Below the pieces are notes generated by a model. That model ran no database searches, had not been told where the DNA came from, and saw nothing but the letters and a program-made list of their open reading frames with translations. This document shows positions 45,246 to 55,754 of a DNA stretch of 64,000 nt, in pieces. Every line of letters starts with the position of its first letter. Position 1 is the first letter of the stretch. Origin of the DNA: Pseudomonas sp. MH9.2 (GTDB taxonomy: Bacteria > Pseudomonadota > Gammaproteobacteria > Pseudomonadales > Pseudomonadaceae); the NCBI RefSeq assembly GCF_034353875.1, contig NZ_CP133784.1:1302001-1366000 (forward strand). Direction: 5' to 3'. Both the position numbers and the translations under genes were made by a program.

Positions 45246-47225
45246 ATGACCTTCACATCCCACGCCCAGATCGACTGGGACGAACAGGGAAATCCTCATT
45301 CGCGGGAATTTTCGGATGTCTATTTCTCCACCCAATCCGGTCTAGACGAAACACGCCATGTCTTTCTGAAACAGAACGATCTGACAAACCGGTTTGCAGC
45401 GCTGGCGGCAGGCGAGCGCCTGGTTATCGGGGAAACCGGCTTCGGCACCGGTTTGAATTTTCTTTGCGCCTGGCAGCTGTTTGCCGAGCATGCTGTTGCC
45501 GGCGCTCGCCTGCATTTCGTTAGCGTCGAGAAGTTTCCACTGAGCCGCTGCGACCTGCAACGTGCCCTCGCCTTGTGGCCGGAGCTGGCCACCTGTGCCG
45601 GGCAACTGCTCGATCAGTACATCGCCGTGCATGACGGTTTTCAGCGCTTGGTGTTCGACGGCGGTCGCGTGACCTTGACCCTGTTGATCGGCGACGCTTT
45701 AGACATGTTGCCGCAGCTGGATGGGCAGATTGATGCGTGGTTCCTCGACGGTTTTGCTCCAGCAAAAAATCCGGAAATGTGGACGCCCGAACTGTTCGCC
45801 GAACTGGCACGGCTAGCGGCGCCGGGTTCGACCATCAGCACCTTCACCAGTACCGGATGGGTACGTCGCGCGCTGAACGCCGCAGGCTTCAAAATGCGCC
45901 GCACGCCGGGTATCGGGCATAAATGGGAGGTGCTGCGCGGGGCGTTTGTCGGTTGGCCGGAAGACGTGCCCAGGCCTGCAGTCGTCAAGCCCTGGTTTGC
46001 CCGCCCGGCACCGATCACCACTCAGCGCAAAGCGTTGGTAATCGGCGCTGGCCTGGCCGGTTGCGCAACAGCTGCCAGCCTCGCTGCGCGGGGTTGGCAG
46101 GTCAGCCTGATGGAACGCCACGGCGATCTGGCGCAGGAAGCTTCGGGCAACCCGCAAGGGGTGCTGTACTTGAAGCTTTCTGCCCACGGCACGGCGTTGT
46201 CGCAGCTGATTTTGAGCGGCTTTGGTTACACCCGCCGCCACCTGGAATACCTGCAACGGGGCACCGACTGGGACGGCTGCGGCGTGTTGCAACTGGCCTT
46301 CAATGACAAGGAAGCCGAGCGCCAGACGCAGTTGGCGCACGCGTTCCCCCCCGAACTCTTACACGTACTGGATCAGCCAACCGCCGAAGCCCGAGCCGGT
46401 ATTGCACTGTCTTGCGGTGGTTTGTTTTTCCCCGAGGGAGGCTGGGTACATCCGCCCGCGCTGTGCCAGTTTCAGGCCACGCACCCCAATATTCAGCTGT
46501 TGGCACATCATGACGTACTGGAACTGCGTCGTAGCGGCGAACAGTGGCAGGCCTGGGATGGAGAGCGATTGCTCGACGAGGCTCCGGTGGTGATATTGGC
46601 CGGCGCTGCAGAGGTCAAGCGCTTCCCGGCCAGCGCTGAATTACCCCTCAAGCGTATTCGTGGGCAGATCACCCGGCTTGCCCAGACCCCGGCAAGCGAA
46701 GCCTTGAGCACCGTGGTCTGCGCCGAAGGTTATGTGGCGCCCGCCCGGCTGGGCGAACACACGTTAGGGGCGAGCTTCGACTTCAAAAGCGATGACCTGA
46801 CGCCGACCGCTGCCGAGCACCAGAGCAATCTCGAACTCTTGCAAGAAATCTCCGAAGACTTGCTCAAGCGGCTGGGCGCAGACGCGTTGGAACCTGAGTA
46901 CCTGCAAGGGCGAGCCGCATTCCGTTGCACCAGCCCGGACTACCTGCCCATCGTCGGCCCGCTGGCGGATAAGCAGCGTTTTCTGGAAGCTTACGCGGCG
47001 CTGGGCAAAGACGCCCGACAAGTGCCGGATACCGTTTGCCCTTGGCTCGACGGCCTGTACATCAACAGTGGTCACGGCTCTCGTGGGCTGATCACCGCGC
47101 CACTGTCAGGCGAATTGCTCGCGGCCTGGCTGGACAACGAACCCCTGCCGTTGCCCCGTAGCATTGCCGAAGCCTGCCATCCCAACCGTTTCGCGTTGAG
47201 GGCGTTGATTCGGGGAAAGATATAA
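45246..47225 (+). CDS. mnmC: MnmC, bifunctional tRNA 5-methylaminomethyl-2-thiouridine enzyme
   Basis: A 659-residue fusion completing mnm5s2U34 of tRNA. The N-terminal half is a SAM-dependent methyltransferase (GETGFGTGLNFL, DGFAPAKNPEMW) and the C-terminal half an FAD-dependent oxidase (VIGAGLAGCATAASLAARG, GSRGLITAPLSGELLAAW) that removes the carboxymethyl group. Both halves are intact. It is the reverse neighbour of pap and convergent with aceK. Confidence 0.96.
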   Translation: MTFTSHAQIDWDEQGNPHSREFSDVYFSTQSGLDETRHVFLKQNDLTNRFAALAAGERLVIGETGFGTGLNFLCAWQLFAEHAVAGARLHFVSVEKFPLSRCDLQRALALWPELATCAGQLLDQYIAVHDGFQRLVFDGGRVTLTLLIGDALDMLPQLDGQIDAWFLDGFAPAKNPEMWTPELFAELARLAAPGSTISTFTSTGWVRRALNAAGFKMRRTPGIGHKWEVLRGAFVGWPEDVPRPAVVKPWFARPAPITTQRKALVIGAGLAGCATAASLAARGWQVSLMERHGDLAQEASGNPQGVLYLKLSAHGTALSQLILSGFGYTRRHLEYLQRGTDWDGCGVLQLAFNDKEAERQTQLAHAFPPELLHVLDQPTAEARAGIALSCGGLFFPEGGWVHPPALCQFQATHPNIQLLAHHDVLELRRSGEQWQAWDGERLLDEAPVVILAGAAEVKRFPASAELPLKRIRGQITRLAQTPASEALSTVVCAEGYVAPARLGEHTLGASFDFKSDDLTPTAAEHQSNLELLQEISEDLLKRLGADALEPEYLQGRAAFRCTSPDYLPIVGPLADKQRFLEAYAALGKDARQVPDTVCPWLDGLYINSGHGSRGLITAPLSGELLAAWLDNEPLPLPRSIAEACHPNRFALRALIRGKI

Positions 47226-47331
47226 ACACGGGATGACTGGCGTCAGTGCCCTGCTGACTAGCCATCAATCTTCATGCGACGGGCGCTGACGGCTCATGTC
47301 GACGCAGTCAGCGCACTGCCGCGCTGAAAAC

Positions 47332-49065
47332 TCAGGCCAGCGTCTCATCCATGCGCCCTTTGCGCCGGTAGGGAAAGACATCAATGACCTTGCCCGCCCG
47401 AATCGCGTCTTGCAGGCTTTTCCAGTAATCAGCGTCATACAACTCACCGTGGAGCTCATTGAACAGCCGACGCTGGCCCATGTCGGCAAACAGAAACGGT
47501 GGAAACTCCTCAGGGAAAATATCCAGCGGAGCAATGGAATACCAAGGCTCCGAGGACATTTCATCTTCGGGCGTACGGGGCGCCGGGATGTGGCGGAAAT
47601 TGGCTTCGGTGAGGTAACAAATTTCGTCGTAATCGTAGAACACCACCCGGCCGTGACGGGTCACGCCAAAGTTCTTCAGCAGCATATCGCCGGGGAAAAT
47701 ATTCGACGCAGCCAACTGCTTGATCGCCAACCCATAATCGTCCAGTGCTTCGCGCACCTGGGCTTCGTTGGCGTTTTCCAGATAGAGGTTCAACGGCGTC
47801 ATACGCCGCTCGGTCCAGCAGTGACGGATCAGGACGGTGTCGCCTTCGACTTCAACGGTCGACGCCGCCACATCCAGCAGTTCGGCGAGGCACTCAGGAT
47901 CAAACTTGCTCAACGGAAAACGGAAATCGGCGAACTCCTGGGTATCGGCCATGCGCCCTACCCGGTCGACACTTTTTACCAGACGGTATTTTTCGATTAC
48001 CGTGGCACGGTCGACGTTTTTCGACGGCGCGAAGCGGTCCTTGATGATCTTGAACACCGTATTGAAACCCGGCAGGGTAAACACGCTCATGACCATGCCG
48101 CGCACACCGGGCGCCATGATAAAGCGGTCGTCGGTAGTGGCCAGATGGTTGATCAGGGCGCGGTAGAACTCGGACTTGCCATGTTTGTAAAACCCGATCG
48201 AGGTGTACAGCTCGGCGATGTGCTTGCCAGGCAAAATACGCTTGAGAAAGCCGATAAACTCTGCGGGCACCGGCACGTCGACCATGAAGTACGAGCGTGT
48301 GAACGAGAAGATGATCGACACATCAGCTTCATCGGTAATCAGCGCATCAATCTGGATACCTCGGCCTTCACGGTGCAGCAGGGGTATTACCAGCGGCCAT
48401 TGCTCGTCTTGGGTAAAAATGCGCCCGACCAGATACGCCCCTTTGTTGCGGTACAGAATCGACGAGAACAGCTCCACGCTGAGCGCCGGGTCCTTGCACA
48501 CCCAATCGGGCAGGTTTTCCCGCAATTGCCCTTCAAGCCGTTGCAGATCACCCGGCAAATCGGCAAACGGCACATCGAACTTATACTCGGCAAAAATCTG
48601 CTTGAGCATGCTCGACAGCTCGCCCTGGGGCCGATAAACGCGGGTTTGAGCCGCCTTGTCGTGGCGGCGCAAAGACGGACGCGTGGTGTGGACGAACATG
48701 CAGCCGTCGCTGATCAGGTCATGACTGAACAGGCCACAGAAAATCGAGTTGAACCAGGTTTCCGCCAGCTCATCGTCAAACCGTACATCGATCAGGTTGA
48801 TATACGCGTTTTTGACCAGCGGCCAGCAGCTCACATCCAACAGGCCCTGGGCGTCGAACGTACCGTGCAAACGCTCGGTCACTTCGCTGACTTTCTCTTC
48901 GTATAGGTTGATCCGCGCTGCCGATGCTCGCTGAGCTTCCTGCCATAACGCTTGTTCGAAGCGCGCCTGAGCACCATCGGCAATCTGCCGAAAATGCTCT
49001 CGATAATCATCAAAACCGTCAAGAATCATTTGGGCGATATCGGCGGCTGGCCATTGCTGCGGCAT
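47332..49065 (-). CDS. aceK: AceK, isocitrate dehydrogenase kinase/phosphatase
   Basis: A 577-residue bifunctional enzyme that phosphorylates and dephosphorylates isocitrate dehydrogenase to direct carbon to the glyoxylate shunt. The family block [19 protein letters not shown] and [20 protein letters not shown] are present, and [26 protein letters not shown] is the ATP-binding loop. Unlike enteric bacteria, aceBA are not adjacent, which is normal in Pseudomonas. A Met eight to ten codons downstream could be the start instead. Confidence 0.95.
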   Translation of the reverse strand: MPQQWPAADIAQMILDGFDDYREHFRQIADGAQARFEQALWQEAQRASAARINLYEEKVSEVTERLHGTFDAQGLLDVSCWPLVKNAYINLIDVRFDDELAETWFNSIFCGLFSHDLISDGCMFVHTTRPSLRRHDKAAQTRVYRPQGELSSMLKQIFAEYKFDVPFADLPGDLQRLEGQLRENLPDWVCKDPALSVELFSSILYRNKGAYLVGRIFTQDEQWPLVIPLLHREGRGIQIDALITDEADVSIIFSFTRSYFMVDVPVPAEFIGFLKRILPGKHIAELYTSIGFYKHGKSEFYRALINHLATTDDRFIMAPGVRGMVMSVFTLPGFNTVFKIIKDRFAPSKNVDRATVIEKYRLVKSVDRVGRMADTQEFADFRFPLSKFDPECLAELLDVAASTVEVEGDTVLIRHCWTERRMTPLNLYLENANEAQVREALDDYGLAIKQLAASNIFPGDMLLKNFGVTRHGRVVFYDYDEICYLTEANFRHIPAPRTPEDEMSSEPWYSIAPLDIFPEEFPPFLFADMGQRRLFNELHGELYDADYWKSLQDAIRAGKVIDVFPYRRKGRMDETLA

Positions 49066-49205
49066 AAACAGATCTCGTCAGGAATTCGGAAGCCCGAGCT
49101 TAGCCAGTGGACAGGCATAGGAGAAGCGTATTTTTCCGCTCTCGGTTGCGCTCAGCCCGCCGCCCCAGCGACACTCTCGCCCCGACCACCGGCCTGGAGC
49201 TGGAT

Positions 49206-50114
49206 TTGAGACCCGCCGACACCCTGCGTTTATTAGCACTCGCCGCCATCTGGGGCGCCAGCTTCCTGTTCATGCGGATCATCGCACCCGTGCTCGGCAC
49301 CGTACCGACGGCATTTTTTCGCGTATCCATTGCCGCTGGCGGCTTGCTGGTGATCCTCTGGCTGATGCGGATTGATTGGGATTTTCGCGGCAAATTCAAA
49401 ATCTGCCTACTGCTGGGGATGATCAACTCCGGGCTGCCCGCGACCTTGTATTCATTAGCCGCTCAAGTATTACCCGCCGGTTATTCATCGATTTTCAACG
49501 CAACGACGCCGCTGATGGGCGTATTGATTGGTGGGTTGTTCTTCAGCCAAAAACTGTCCCCGGTGAAAATCGCGGGGGTGTTTCTCGGCTTGTTCGGTGT
49601 CGGCATCCTGACCCGTGCGGGGCCCGTGGCTTTCAATCGGGAGCTGCTGACCGGCGCTCTGGCCTGTTTGCTGGCAACGACAAGCTACGGCTTCGCCGGC
49701 TTCCTCGCTCACCGCTGGCTCGATCAGCAAGGTGGGCTCGACCCAAGGCTCGCCACCGTCGGCAGCATGCTCGGCGCCACGCTGTTATTGCTGCCGCTAT
49801 TCGGCTACAGCGTCATCAGCCATCCACCCGCCAGTTGGGGCGGGAGCAGCGTGTGGCTGTCGTTACTCGGACTGGGACTGGTGTGCACCGCGTTCGCCTA
49901 CATCCTGTTCTTTCGGCTGCTTAGCGACATTGGCCCGCTCAGTTCGATGACCGTGACCTTCATGATCCCGCCCTTCGGCGTACTGTGGGGCGCACTGTTT
50001 CTCGATGAACCGCTGTCGTGGGCTCATCTGTATGGCGGCGTATTGATTGCGGTAGCGCTGTGGCTGGTGCTGAAGCCTGTCGCAATGGCGAAGGCTTCAG
50101 CAGGTGAGCATTAA
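49206..50114 (+). CDS. EamA/DMT-family transporter, second copy
   Basis: A 302-residue membrane protein with ten helices; ALAAIWGASFLFMRIIAPVLG opens the first EamA repeat and LGLGLVCTAFAYILFFRLLSDIGPLSSMTVTF the second. It is more like RhaT/YedA-type exporters than the one at 34986. The TTG at 49206 (LRPADTLRLL) has GGAG 6 bases before it and gives the usual length; the frame continues upstream to 49107 but that part is not family-like. Substrate unknown. Confidence 0.83.
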   Translation: MRPADTLRLLALAAIWGASFLFMRIIAPVLGTVPTAFFRVSIAAGGLLVILWLMRIDWDFRGKFKICLLLGMINSGLPATLYSLAAQVLPAGYSSIFNATTPLMGVLIGGLFFSQKLSPVKIAGVFLGLFGVGILTRAGPVAFNRELLTGALACLLATTSYGFAGFLAHRWLDQQGGLDPRLATVGSMLGATLLLLPLFGYSVISHPPASWGGSSVWLSLLGLGLVCTAFAYILFFRLLSDIGPLSSMTVTFMIPPFGVLWGALFLDEPLSWAHLYGGVLIAVALWLVLKPVAMAKASAGEH

Positions 50115-50158
50115 CCTGCGTCAGGCGTGCGAAACACAAACACCCGTCCGACGTTGTA

Positions 50159-51097
50159 TCAGCCGAACAGCCAATAGCCGAGCAAGGTCAGAACGATCAC
50201 CGCCAATACCGGACGCATGACACGGTAGGCCTTGGGGTGACGACGCTTGAACTGTTTGACGCTGGAGCTCATGCCATTGCTAAAACGCTTGCTGTAGGCA
50301 TACGCCTGGTTAATCCCGCCGACACGTTCATCATCTGTGTTCTGCGGCGCCGTGGCATGCCCCAAGACTCTGCTGACCCAACGATTGATGCGGGTCATGA
50401 GCCGAGAGCGCAGAGGGCGTTCGACATCACAGAACAGAATCACACGGGTGGTTTCGGTCTGGTTCTTGACCCAATGCACGTAGGTTTCATCGAACATCAC
50501 ATCTTCGCCATCGCGCCAGGCATACGCCTGTCCATCGACGTAAATGCGGCAATCATCCGAGTTTGGCGTCGACAGCCCCAAGTGATAACGCAGCGAGCCG
50601 GCAAACGGGTCGCGATGGGGATTGAGGTGGCTATCACCTGGCAAGAGCGCGAACATCGCGCCCTTCACGTTGGGAATGCTATTCACCAGTTCGACGGTCT
50701 TGGGGCACAACAGCACAGCCGACGGCAAAGCGGTGTCGTACCACTTGAGGTAGAAGCGCTTCCAGCCTTTTTTGAAGAACGAACCGAAACCGGCGTCGTT
50801 GTCCTTCTCGGCAGCGCGGATATATCCCTCGTCGAACAAGTGCATGGCTTCTTCGCGAATGACTTGCCAGTTGTCCTTGAGCACGTCCATCTCAGGAAAT
50901 TTGGTGCGGTCCAGATAAGGCTTCGAAGGCACGCCGGAGAACAGATACATCAAGGCGTTATAGGGGGCAAACAACGCGGAATGGTTGACGAACTGGCGGA
51001 GCAATGGCAGTCGCGCTTTACCCCGCAGATGCACATACAACGTGCTTCCTACGAAAAGCATCAAAATCGAGGCTTTGGCGGCGAAAGAAAAGGTCAT
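50159..51097 (-). CDS. lpxO: LpxO-like lipid A hydroxylase
   Basis: A 312-residue membrane-anchored aspartyl/asparaginyl beta-hydroxylase-type enzyme. Iron/2-oxoglutarate ligands are in HLNPHRDPF (His, Asp) and VHWVKN (His), with RVILFCDVERP completing the fold. LpxO adds a 2-hydroxyl to a lipid A acyl chain. A hydrophobic helix at residues 2-20 and another at the C-terminus (VLAVIVLTLLGYWLFG) anchor it. AAGGAG upstream of the ATG at 51097 fixes the start over an earlier ATG. Confidence 0.9.
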   Translation of the reverse strand: MTFSFAAKASILMLFVGSTLYVHLRGKARLPLLRQFVNHSALFAPYNALMYLFSGVPSKPYLDRTKFPEMDVLKDNWQVIREEAMHLFDEGYIRAAEKDNDAGFGSFFKKGWKRFYLKWYDTALPSAVLLCPKTVELVNSIPNVKGAMFALLPGDSHLNPHRDPFAGSLRYHLGLSTPNSDDCRIYVDGQAYAWRDGEDVMFDETYVHWVKNQTETTRVILFCDVERPLRSRLMTRINRWVSRVLGHATAPQNTDDERVGGINQAYAYSKRFSNGMSSSVKQFKRRHPKAYRVMRPVLAVIVLTLLGYWLFG

Positions 51098-51289
51098 GAA
51101 ACTCTCCTTGAAAATGGACAACTAATTGCACGCCGCGGCACTGTTTTAATTATCTGATACTGAAAGCGGCTGTTCGGGGAACAACCGCTCACGCATTCCG
51201 TCTTTGCAAAATGCGCGCACAGCGGGTTGGAAGCCGGCCATCATAAGCCTTCACGGGCCGGGTACAAAGCGACCTAAGACCAAAATGGG

Positions 51290-52264
51290 CTACTGCTGAT
51301 TTTCCTGATCAGTAAACAGATCACTGAACAACATGCTCGACAGGTAACGCTCACCGGAGTCGGGCAGGATCACGACAATGGTTTTACCCTGCATTTCCGG
51401 GGTTTCGGCCATGCGTACCGCCGCGGCCATCGCTGCACCGCATGAAATACCACACAAAATCCCCTCTTCGCGCATCAGGCGCAACGCCATGGCCTTGGAC
51501 TCTTCATCGCTGACCAGTTCGACCCGATCAATGATCGACAAGTCGAGATTCCTGGGTATGAAACCGGCACCGATCCCCTGAATCTTGTGCGGAGCAGGTT
51601 TGATTTCTTCACCAGCCAGCGTCTGGGTGATGATCGGCGAACCTATGGGCTCGACCGCCACCGACAGAATCGGCTTGCCCGCCGTGTGTTTGATATAACG
51701 CGAAATCCCGGTAATCGTGCCACCGGTACCCACACCCGCCACTAGCACATCAATGGCACCGTCGGTATCGTTCCAGATCTCCGGACCCGTGGTCTTCTCA
51801 TGGATCGCCGGGTTGGCCGGGTTATCGAACTGTGAGGGCATGAAATGGAGGGCCGGATTGCTGGCGACCAGTTCTTCGGCTTTTTCGATGGCGCCTTTCA
51901 TACCCTTGGCAGGTTCGGTCAGCACCAACTCGGCGCCCAATGCCTTAAGCACCTTGCGCCGTTCGATGCTCATCGACGCAGGCATGGTCAACACCAGCTT
52001 GTAACCCCGGGCCGCCGCCACAAAAGCCAAACCGATCCCGGTATTGCCTGAAGTCGGCTCGACGATGGTCATGCCCGGCTTGAGCTTACCACTGCTTTCA
52101 GCGTCCCAGATCATGCTGGCGCCGATTCGGCATTTCACCGAATATCCGGGGTTGCGCCCTTCAATCTTGGCCAGGATAGTGACCCCGCGCGGTGCGATAC
52201 GGTTGATCTGCACCAATGGCGTGTTACCGATGGAATGGGCATTGTCAGCGTAGATGCGGCTCAT
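51290..52264 (-). CDS. cysK: Cysteine synthase CysK
   Basis: O-acetylserine sulfhydrylase, 324 residues, using PLP bound to Lys44 in [25 protein letters not shown] binds the substrate carboxylate, and [14 protein letters not shown] binds phosphate. It makes cysteine from O-acetylserine and sulfide. AGGAT precedes the ATG ([17 protein letters not shown]). No operon partner is seen. Confidence 0.95.
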   Translation of the reverse strand: MSRIYADNAHSIGNTPLVQINRIAPRGVTILAKIEGRNPGYSVKCRIGASMIWDAESSGKLKPGMTIVEPTSGNTGIGLAFVAAARGYKLVLTMPASMSIERRKVLKALGAELVLTEPAKGMKGAIEKAEELVASNPALHFMPSQFDNPANPAIHEKTTGPEIWNDTDGAIDVLVAGVGTGGTITGISRYIKHTAGKPILSVAVEPIGSPIITQTLAGEEIKPAPHKIQGIGAGFIPRNLDLSIIDRVELVSDEESKAMALRLMREEGILCGISCGAAMAAAVRMAETPEMQGKTIVVILPDSGERYLSSMLFSDLFTDQENQQ

Positions 52265-52389
52265 GGCGGTATCCTTTGCACGTGCTTGAAAAAATCAAAG
52301 CGTATGCCGCCAGCAGGGGTGCGTCCAGTCGTAGCGAACGGATGCCGTGCCAGACAGTCAACAGCTCTACTGAACAGGACACCCTCAAC

Positions 52390-53460
52390 ATGAAACGTCG
52401 CTATAGCTGGCCACTTTGGACCGTTGCGGGAATCGTGGTCGTGCTGATTGCCGCAGACATCGCCCTGCCCTATCTGGTGCGTCACTATTTGAACGACAAG
52501 CTCGCCAATATGGGCGACTACCGTGGCCAGGTCACCGACGTCGATCTGGCCCTGTGGCGTGGAGCGTATCGAATCAATGGGCTGAGTATCGTCAAGGTGC
52601 AAGGCAAGGTGCCCGTGCCATTCGTCAATGCGCCGGTCATCGACCTGGCGGTGAGCTGGCATTCGTTATGGTATGACCGTGCCGTGGTGGCCCAGGTGGT
52701 CTTCATCAAACCCGAGCTGAACTTCGTCGACGGCGGCACCAACAAACAGGCTTCGCAGACCGGTCAAGGCACCGACTGGCGCGCCCAATTGAACAAGCTG
52801 TTGCCTATCACTCTCAACGAAGTACGTATAGATGACGGGCGCATCACCTTCAATAATTTCAACTCGACGCCGAACGTGAAGATCGAAGCCGATCACGTGA
52901 ACGCCAGCCTGTTCAACCTGACCAATATCGCCGACGAAAAAGGCATGCACGAAGCCCGATTTGAGGGCAAAGCCCTGTTACCCGGGAACGCACCGCTGGA
53001 AACCTCGGCCACATTCGATCCATTCAGTAACTTTGAAGACTTCGACTTCCGCCTCCGTTCGATCGGGATAGAACTTAAAAGCCTCAACGACTTCGCTTCG
53101 GCCTACGGCAAATTCGACTTCAATGCCGGCAGCGGTGACGTGGTGATCGAAGCCCAGGCCAACAAGGGCAAGCTCAGCGGTTATATCAAACCGCTGCTGC
53201 GCGATGTCGAGGTGTTCAACTGGCAGCAGGATGTCGAGAACCAGAACAAAAGCTTCTTCCGCTCGATCTGGGAGGCAGTGGTCGGCACCAGCGAAACCGT
53301 CTTGAAGAACCAAAGCAAAAACCAATTCGCCACCCGCGTAGAACTCAGTGGCAGCGTGCACCAACAAGACATCAGCGGCTTTCAGGCATTCCTGCAGATC
53401 CTGCGCAACGCCTTCATTCAGGCGTTCAACACCCGCTATGACAACAGCAAAACACAGTAG
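52390..53460 (+). CDS. DUF748-domain membrane-anchored protein
   Basis: A 356-residue protein with an N-terminal transmembrane helix (WTVAGIVVVLIAADIALPYL) and a periplasmic domain with the AsmA-like/DUF748 pattern: YLNDKLANMGDYRGQVTDVDLALWRGAYRINGLSI, alternating short beta-strands, and FDPFSNFEDFDFRLRSIGIEL. Such proteins are thought to bridge inner and outer membranes in lipid transport, without a proven role here. ATG 52390 is preferred; upstream in-frame sequence runs over the cysK start. Confidence 0.83.
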   Translation: MKRRYSWPLWTVAGIVVVLIAADIALPYLVRHYLNDKLANMGDYRGQVTDVDLALWRGAYRINGLSIVKVQGKVPVPFVNAPVIDLAVSWHSLWYDRAVVAQVVFIKPELNFVDGGTNKQASQTGQGTDWRAQLNKLLPITLNEVRIDDGRITFNNFNSTPNVKIEADHVNASLFNLTNIADEKGMHEARFEGKALLPGNAPLETSATFDPFSNFEDFDFRLRSIGIELKSLNDFASAYGKFDFNAGSGDVVIEAQANKGKLSGYIKPLLRDVEVFNWQQDVENQNKSFFRSIWEAVVGTSETVLKNQSKNQFATRVELSGSVHQQDISGFQAFLQILRNAFIQAFNTRYDNSKTQ

Positions 53461-53541
53461 CCAAGGTGGATTAGTGCTTTTTTCAACGGGGACAGGACTT
53501 AAACAATGGCTGATCTAATCTTGACCCAGTCAAATCGTGAC

Positions 53542-53566
53542 GCGCCATTCAGAGACTGAATGGCGC
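53542..53566. repeat. Perfect 11-bp inverted repeat before the MoxR-type gene
   Basis: GCGCCATTCAG-AGA-CTGAATGGCGC lies about 82 bp after the DUF748 stop and 97 bp before the AAA ATPase gene. No T-run follows, so it is more an operator or RNA-stabilising hairpin than a terminator. Confidence 0.6.
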
Positions 53567-53662
53567 CTCTGCGTTCACAGTCGCCCGGCCTGCGCGGTAT
53601 AGTCGGCACATTAAGTACCTTTTTTTGCGCCGTTTCAGGCGATACCGTTCGAGGATTTTTAG

Positions 53663-54508
53663 ATGAAGTTCGAAGGCACCAGCGCATACGTCGCCACTGA
53701 CGACCTGAAGCTCGCGGTCAACGCTGCTATCACTCTGGAGCGGCCACTGCTGGTCAAAGGCGAGCCTGGCACCGGCAAAACCATGTTGGCCGAACAACTG
53801 GCCGAATCCTTCGGCGCCCGGTTGATTACCTGGCACATCAAATCCACCACCAAAGCGCATCAGGGCCTGTACGAGTACGACGCCGTCAGCCGTTTGCGTG
53901 ATTCGCAGTTGGGTGTGGATAAAGTCCACGACGTACGTAACTACCTGAAGAAGGGCAAGCTGTGGGAAGCCTTCGAGGCCGAAGAGCGGGTCATCCTGCT
54001 GATCGATGAGATCGACAAGGCCGACATCGAGTTCCCTAACGACCTGTTGCAAGAACTCGACAAGATGGAGTTCTATGTTTACGAGATAGATGAAACGATC
54101 AAAGCGAAAGTACGCCCGATCATCATCATTACATCGAACAACGAAAAAGAACTGCCTGACGCCTTCCTGCGTCGTTGCTTCTTTCACTACATCGCCTTCC
54201 CGGACCGCGTCACCCTGCAAAAGATTGTCGATGTGCATTACCCGAACATCAAAAAGGATCTGGTCAGCGAAGCCCTCGATGTGTTCTTCGACGTGCGTAA
54301 AGTCCCCGGACTGAAGAAAAAACCGTCCACATCGGAACTGGTCGACTGGCTGAAACTGCTGATGGCCGACAACATCGGCGAAGCGGTGCTGCGCGAACGC
54401 GATCCCACCAAGGCCATCCCGCCGCTGGCCGGAGCCCTGGTCAAGAACGAGCAGGACGTGCAATTGCTTGAGCGCTTGGCGTTCATGAGCCGTCGCGGCA
54501 ACCGCTAA
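53663..54508 (+). CDS. MoxR-type AAA+ ATPase
   Basis: A 281-residue AAA+ chaperone-like ATPase. Walker A is GEPGTGKTMLAEQ, Walker B VILLIDEIDKA, sensor 1 IIITSNNEKELPDAFLRRC. MoxR-type ATPases work with VWA-domain proteins to insert metals or mature enzymes. The VWA partner follows after 21 bp. No substrate enzyme (such as a CO dehydrogenase) is adjacent, so the client is unknown. Confidence 0.92.
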   Translation: MKFEGTSAYVATDDLKLAVNAAITLERPLLVKGEPGTGKTMLAEQLAESFGARLITWHIKSTTKAHQGLYEYDAVSRLRDSQLGVDKVHDVRNYLKKGKLWEAFEAEERVILLIDEIDKADIEFPNDLLQELDKMEFYVYEIDETIKAKVRPIIIITSNNEKELPDAFLRRCFFHYIAFPDRVTLQKIVDVHYPNIKKDLVSEALDVFFDVRKVPGLKKKPSTSELVDWLKLLMADNIGEAVLRERDPTKAIPPLAGALVKNEQDVQLLERLAFMSRRGNR

Positions 54509-54529
54509 GCACGAATAAGGGCGATCGCC

Positions 54530-55708
54530 ATGCTGCTCAACCTGTTCAATGAAATGCGTGCAGCCAAGGTGCCGGTGTCTGTGCGCGAGCTGCTCGATCT
54601 GATCAATGCGCTGAAACAGCGGGTGACCTTCGCTGACATGGACGAGTTCTACTTTCTCGCCCGCACTATTCTGGTCAAGGATGAACGCCACTTCGACAAG
54701 TTCGACCGGGCGTTCGGCGCCTACTTCAACGGCTTGGAAAAGCTCGATGATCATCTCCAGGCACTGATCCCTGAAGACTGGCTGCGCAAGGAGTTCGAAC
54801 GCTCCTTGACCGACGAAGAACGCGCGCAGATCCAGACCCTGGGTGGCTTGGACAAGCTGATCGAAGAATTCAAGAAACGCCTCGAAGAGCAAAAAGAACG
54901 CCACGCGGGCGGCAACAAGTGGATTGGCACTGGCGGCACCAGCCCATTTGGCTCAGGCGGTTTCAACCCGGAAGGTATCCGCGTAGGTGATGCCGGCAAG
55001 CGTCAAGGCAAAGCGGTCAAGGTCTGGGACCAGCGCGAGTACCGGAACCTCGACGATCAGGTCGAGTTGGGCACGCGCAACATCAAGATTGCGCTGCGCC
55101 GTTTGCGTAAATTCGCCCGTCAAGGCGCCGCTGAAGAGCTCGACATCGACGGCACAATCGACCACACCGCCCGTGATGCGGGCCTGCTGAACATTCAGAT
55201 GCGCCCGGAACGGCGCAACACCATCAAGTTGTTGCTGCTGTTCGACATCGGTGGCTCGATGGATGCTCACGTCAAAACCTGCGAAGAGTTGTTCTCGGCG
55301 TGCAAGACCGAGTTCAAACACCTGGAGTATTTCTACTTCCACAACTTCATTTATGAATCGGTGTGGAAGAACAACCTGCGCCGTAGCGCGGAGCGCACTG
55401 CCACCCAGGACTTGCTGAACAAATACGGTGCCGATTACAAAGTGATCTTTATCGGCGACGCGGCCATGGCGCCCTACGAAATCACCCAGGCGGGTGGCAG
55501 CGTAGAGCACTGGAACGAAGAGCCGGGTTATCGGTGGATGCAGCGCTTCAAGGAAAAATACAAGAAGCTCATCTGGATCAACCCCTACCCCAAAGACACC
55601 TGGAACTACACCGCCTCGACCAACATCGTGCGCGATCTGATTGACGATCAGATGTTTCCGCTAACCTTGCGTGGGCTGGAAGAAGGGATGCGGTTTTTGG
55701 CGAAATAG
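54530..55708 (+). CDS. VWA-domain (CoxE-like) protein
   Basis: A 392-residue protein with a C-terminal von Willebrand A domain; the MIDAS motif is DIGGSMD (DxGxS) at about residue 242, with a later acidic GDAAMAPYEI. The N-terminal 130 residues (RAAKVPVSVRELLDLINALKQ) match CoxE-type partners of MoxR ATPases. A Gly-rich linker GGTSPFGSGGFNPEG separates the halves. It should act as a pair with the upstream ATPase. A palindrome at 55720-55743 ends the unit. Confidence 0.92.
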   Translation: MLLNLFNEMRAAKVPVSVRELLDLINALKQRVTFADMDEFYFLARTILVKDERHFDKFDRAFGAYFNGLEKLDDHLQALIPEDWLRKEFERSLTDEERAQIQTLGGLDKLIEEFKKRLEEQKERHAGGNKWIGTGGTSPFGSGGFNPEGIRVGDAGKRQGKAVKVWDQREYRNLDDQVELGTRNIKIALRRLRKFARQGAAEELDIDGTIDHTARDAGLLNIQMRPERRNTIKLLLLFDIGGSMDAHVKTCEELFSACKTEFKHLEYFYFHNFIYESVWKNNLRRSAERTATQDLLNKYGADYKVIFIGDAAMAPYEITQAGGSVEHWNEEPGYRWMQRFKEKYKKLIWINPYPKDTWNYTASTNIVRDLIDDQMFPLTLRGLEEGMRFLAK

Positions 55709-55719
55709 CTGCCTGATCC

Positions 55720-55743
55720 ATGGCCTCTTCGCGAAGAGGCCAT
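55720..55743. terminator. Palindrome between convergent VWA and pxpC genes
   Basis: ATGGCCTCTTCG is followed directly by CGAAGAGGCCAT, a perfect 24-bp palindrome 11 bp from each gene end. It probably serves as a bidirectional terminator hairpin, though T-runs are short on both strands. Confidence 0.65.
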
Positions 55744-55754
55744 TAGTTTCACCC

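Noticed and set aside
47296..48906. A 536-residue open frame antisense to aceK
   Set aside because: Long shadow frames are common opposite high-GC genes. aceK is complete and family-typical on the other strand.
53549..54904. A 451-residue open frame antisense to the MoxR-type gene
   Set aside because: It covers the whole reverse of an intact AAA+ gene and crosses into the next gene and the intergenic palindrome; no domain is seen.
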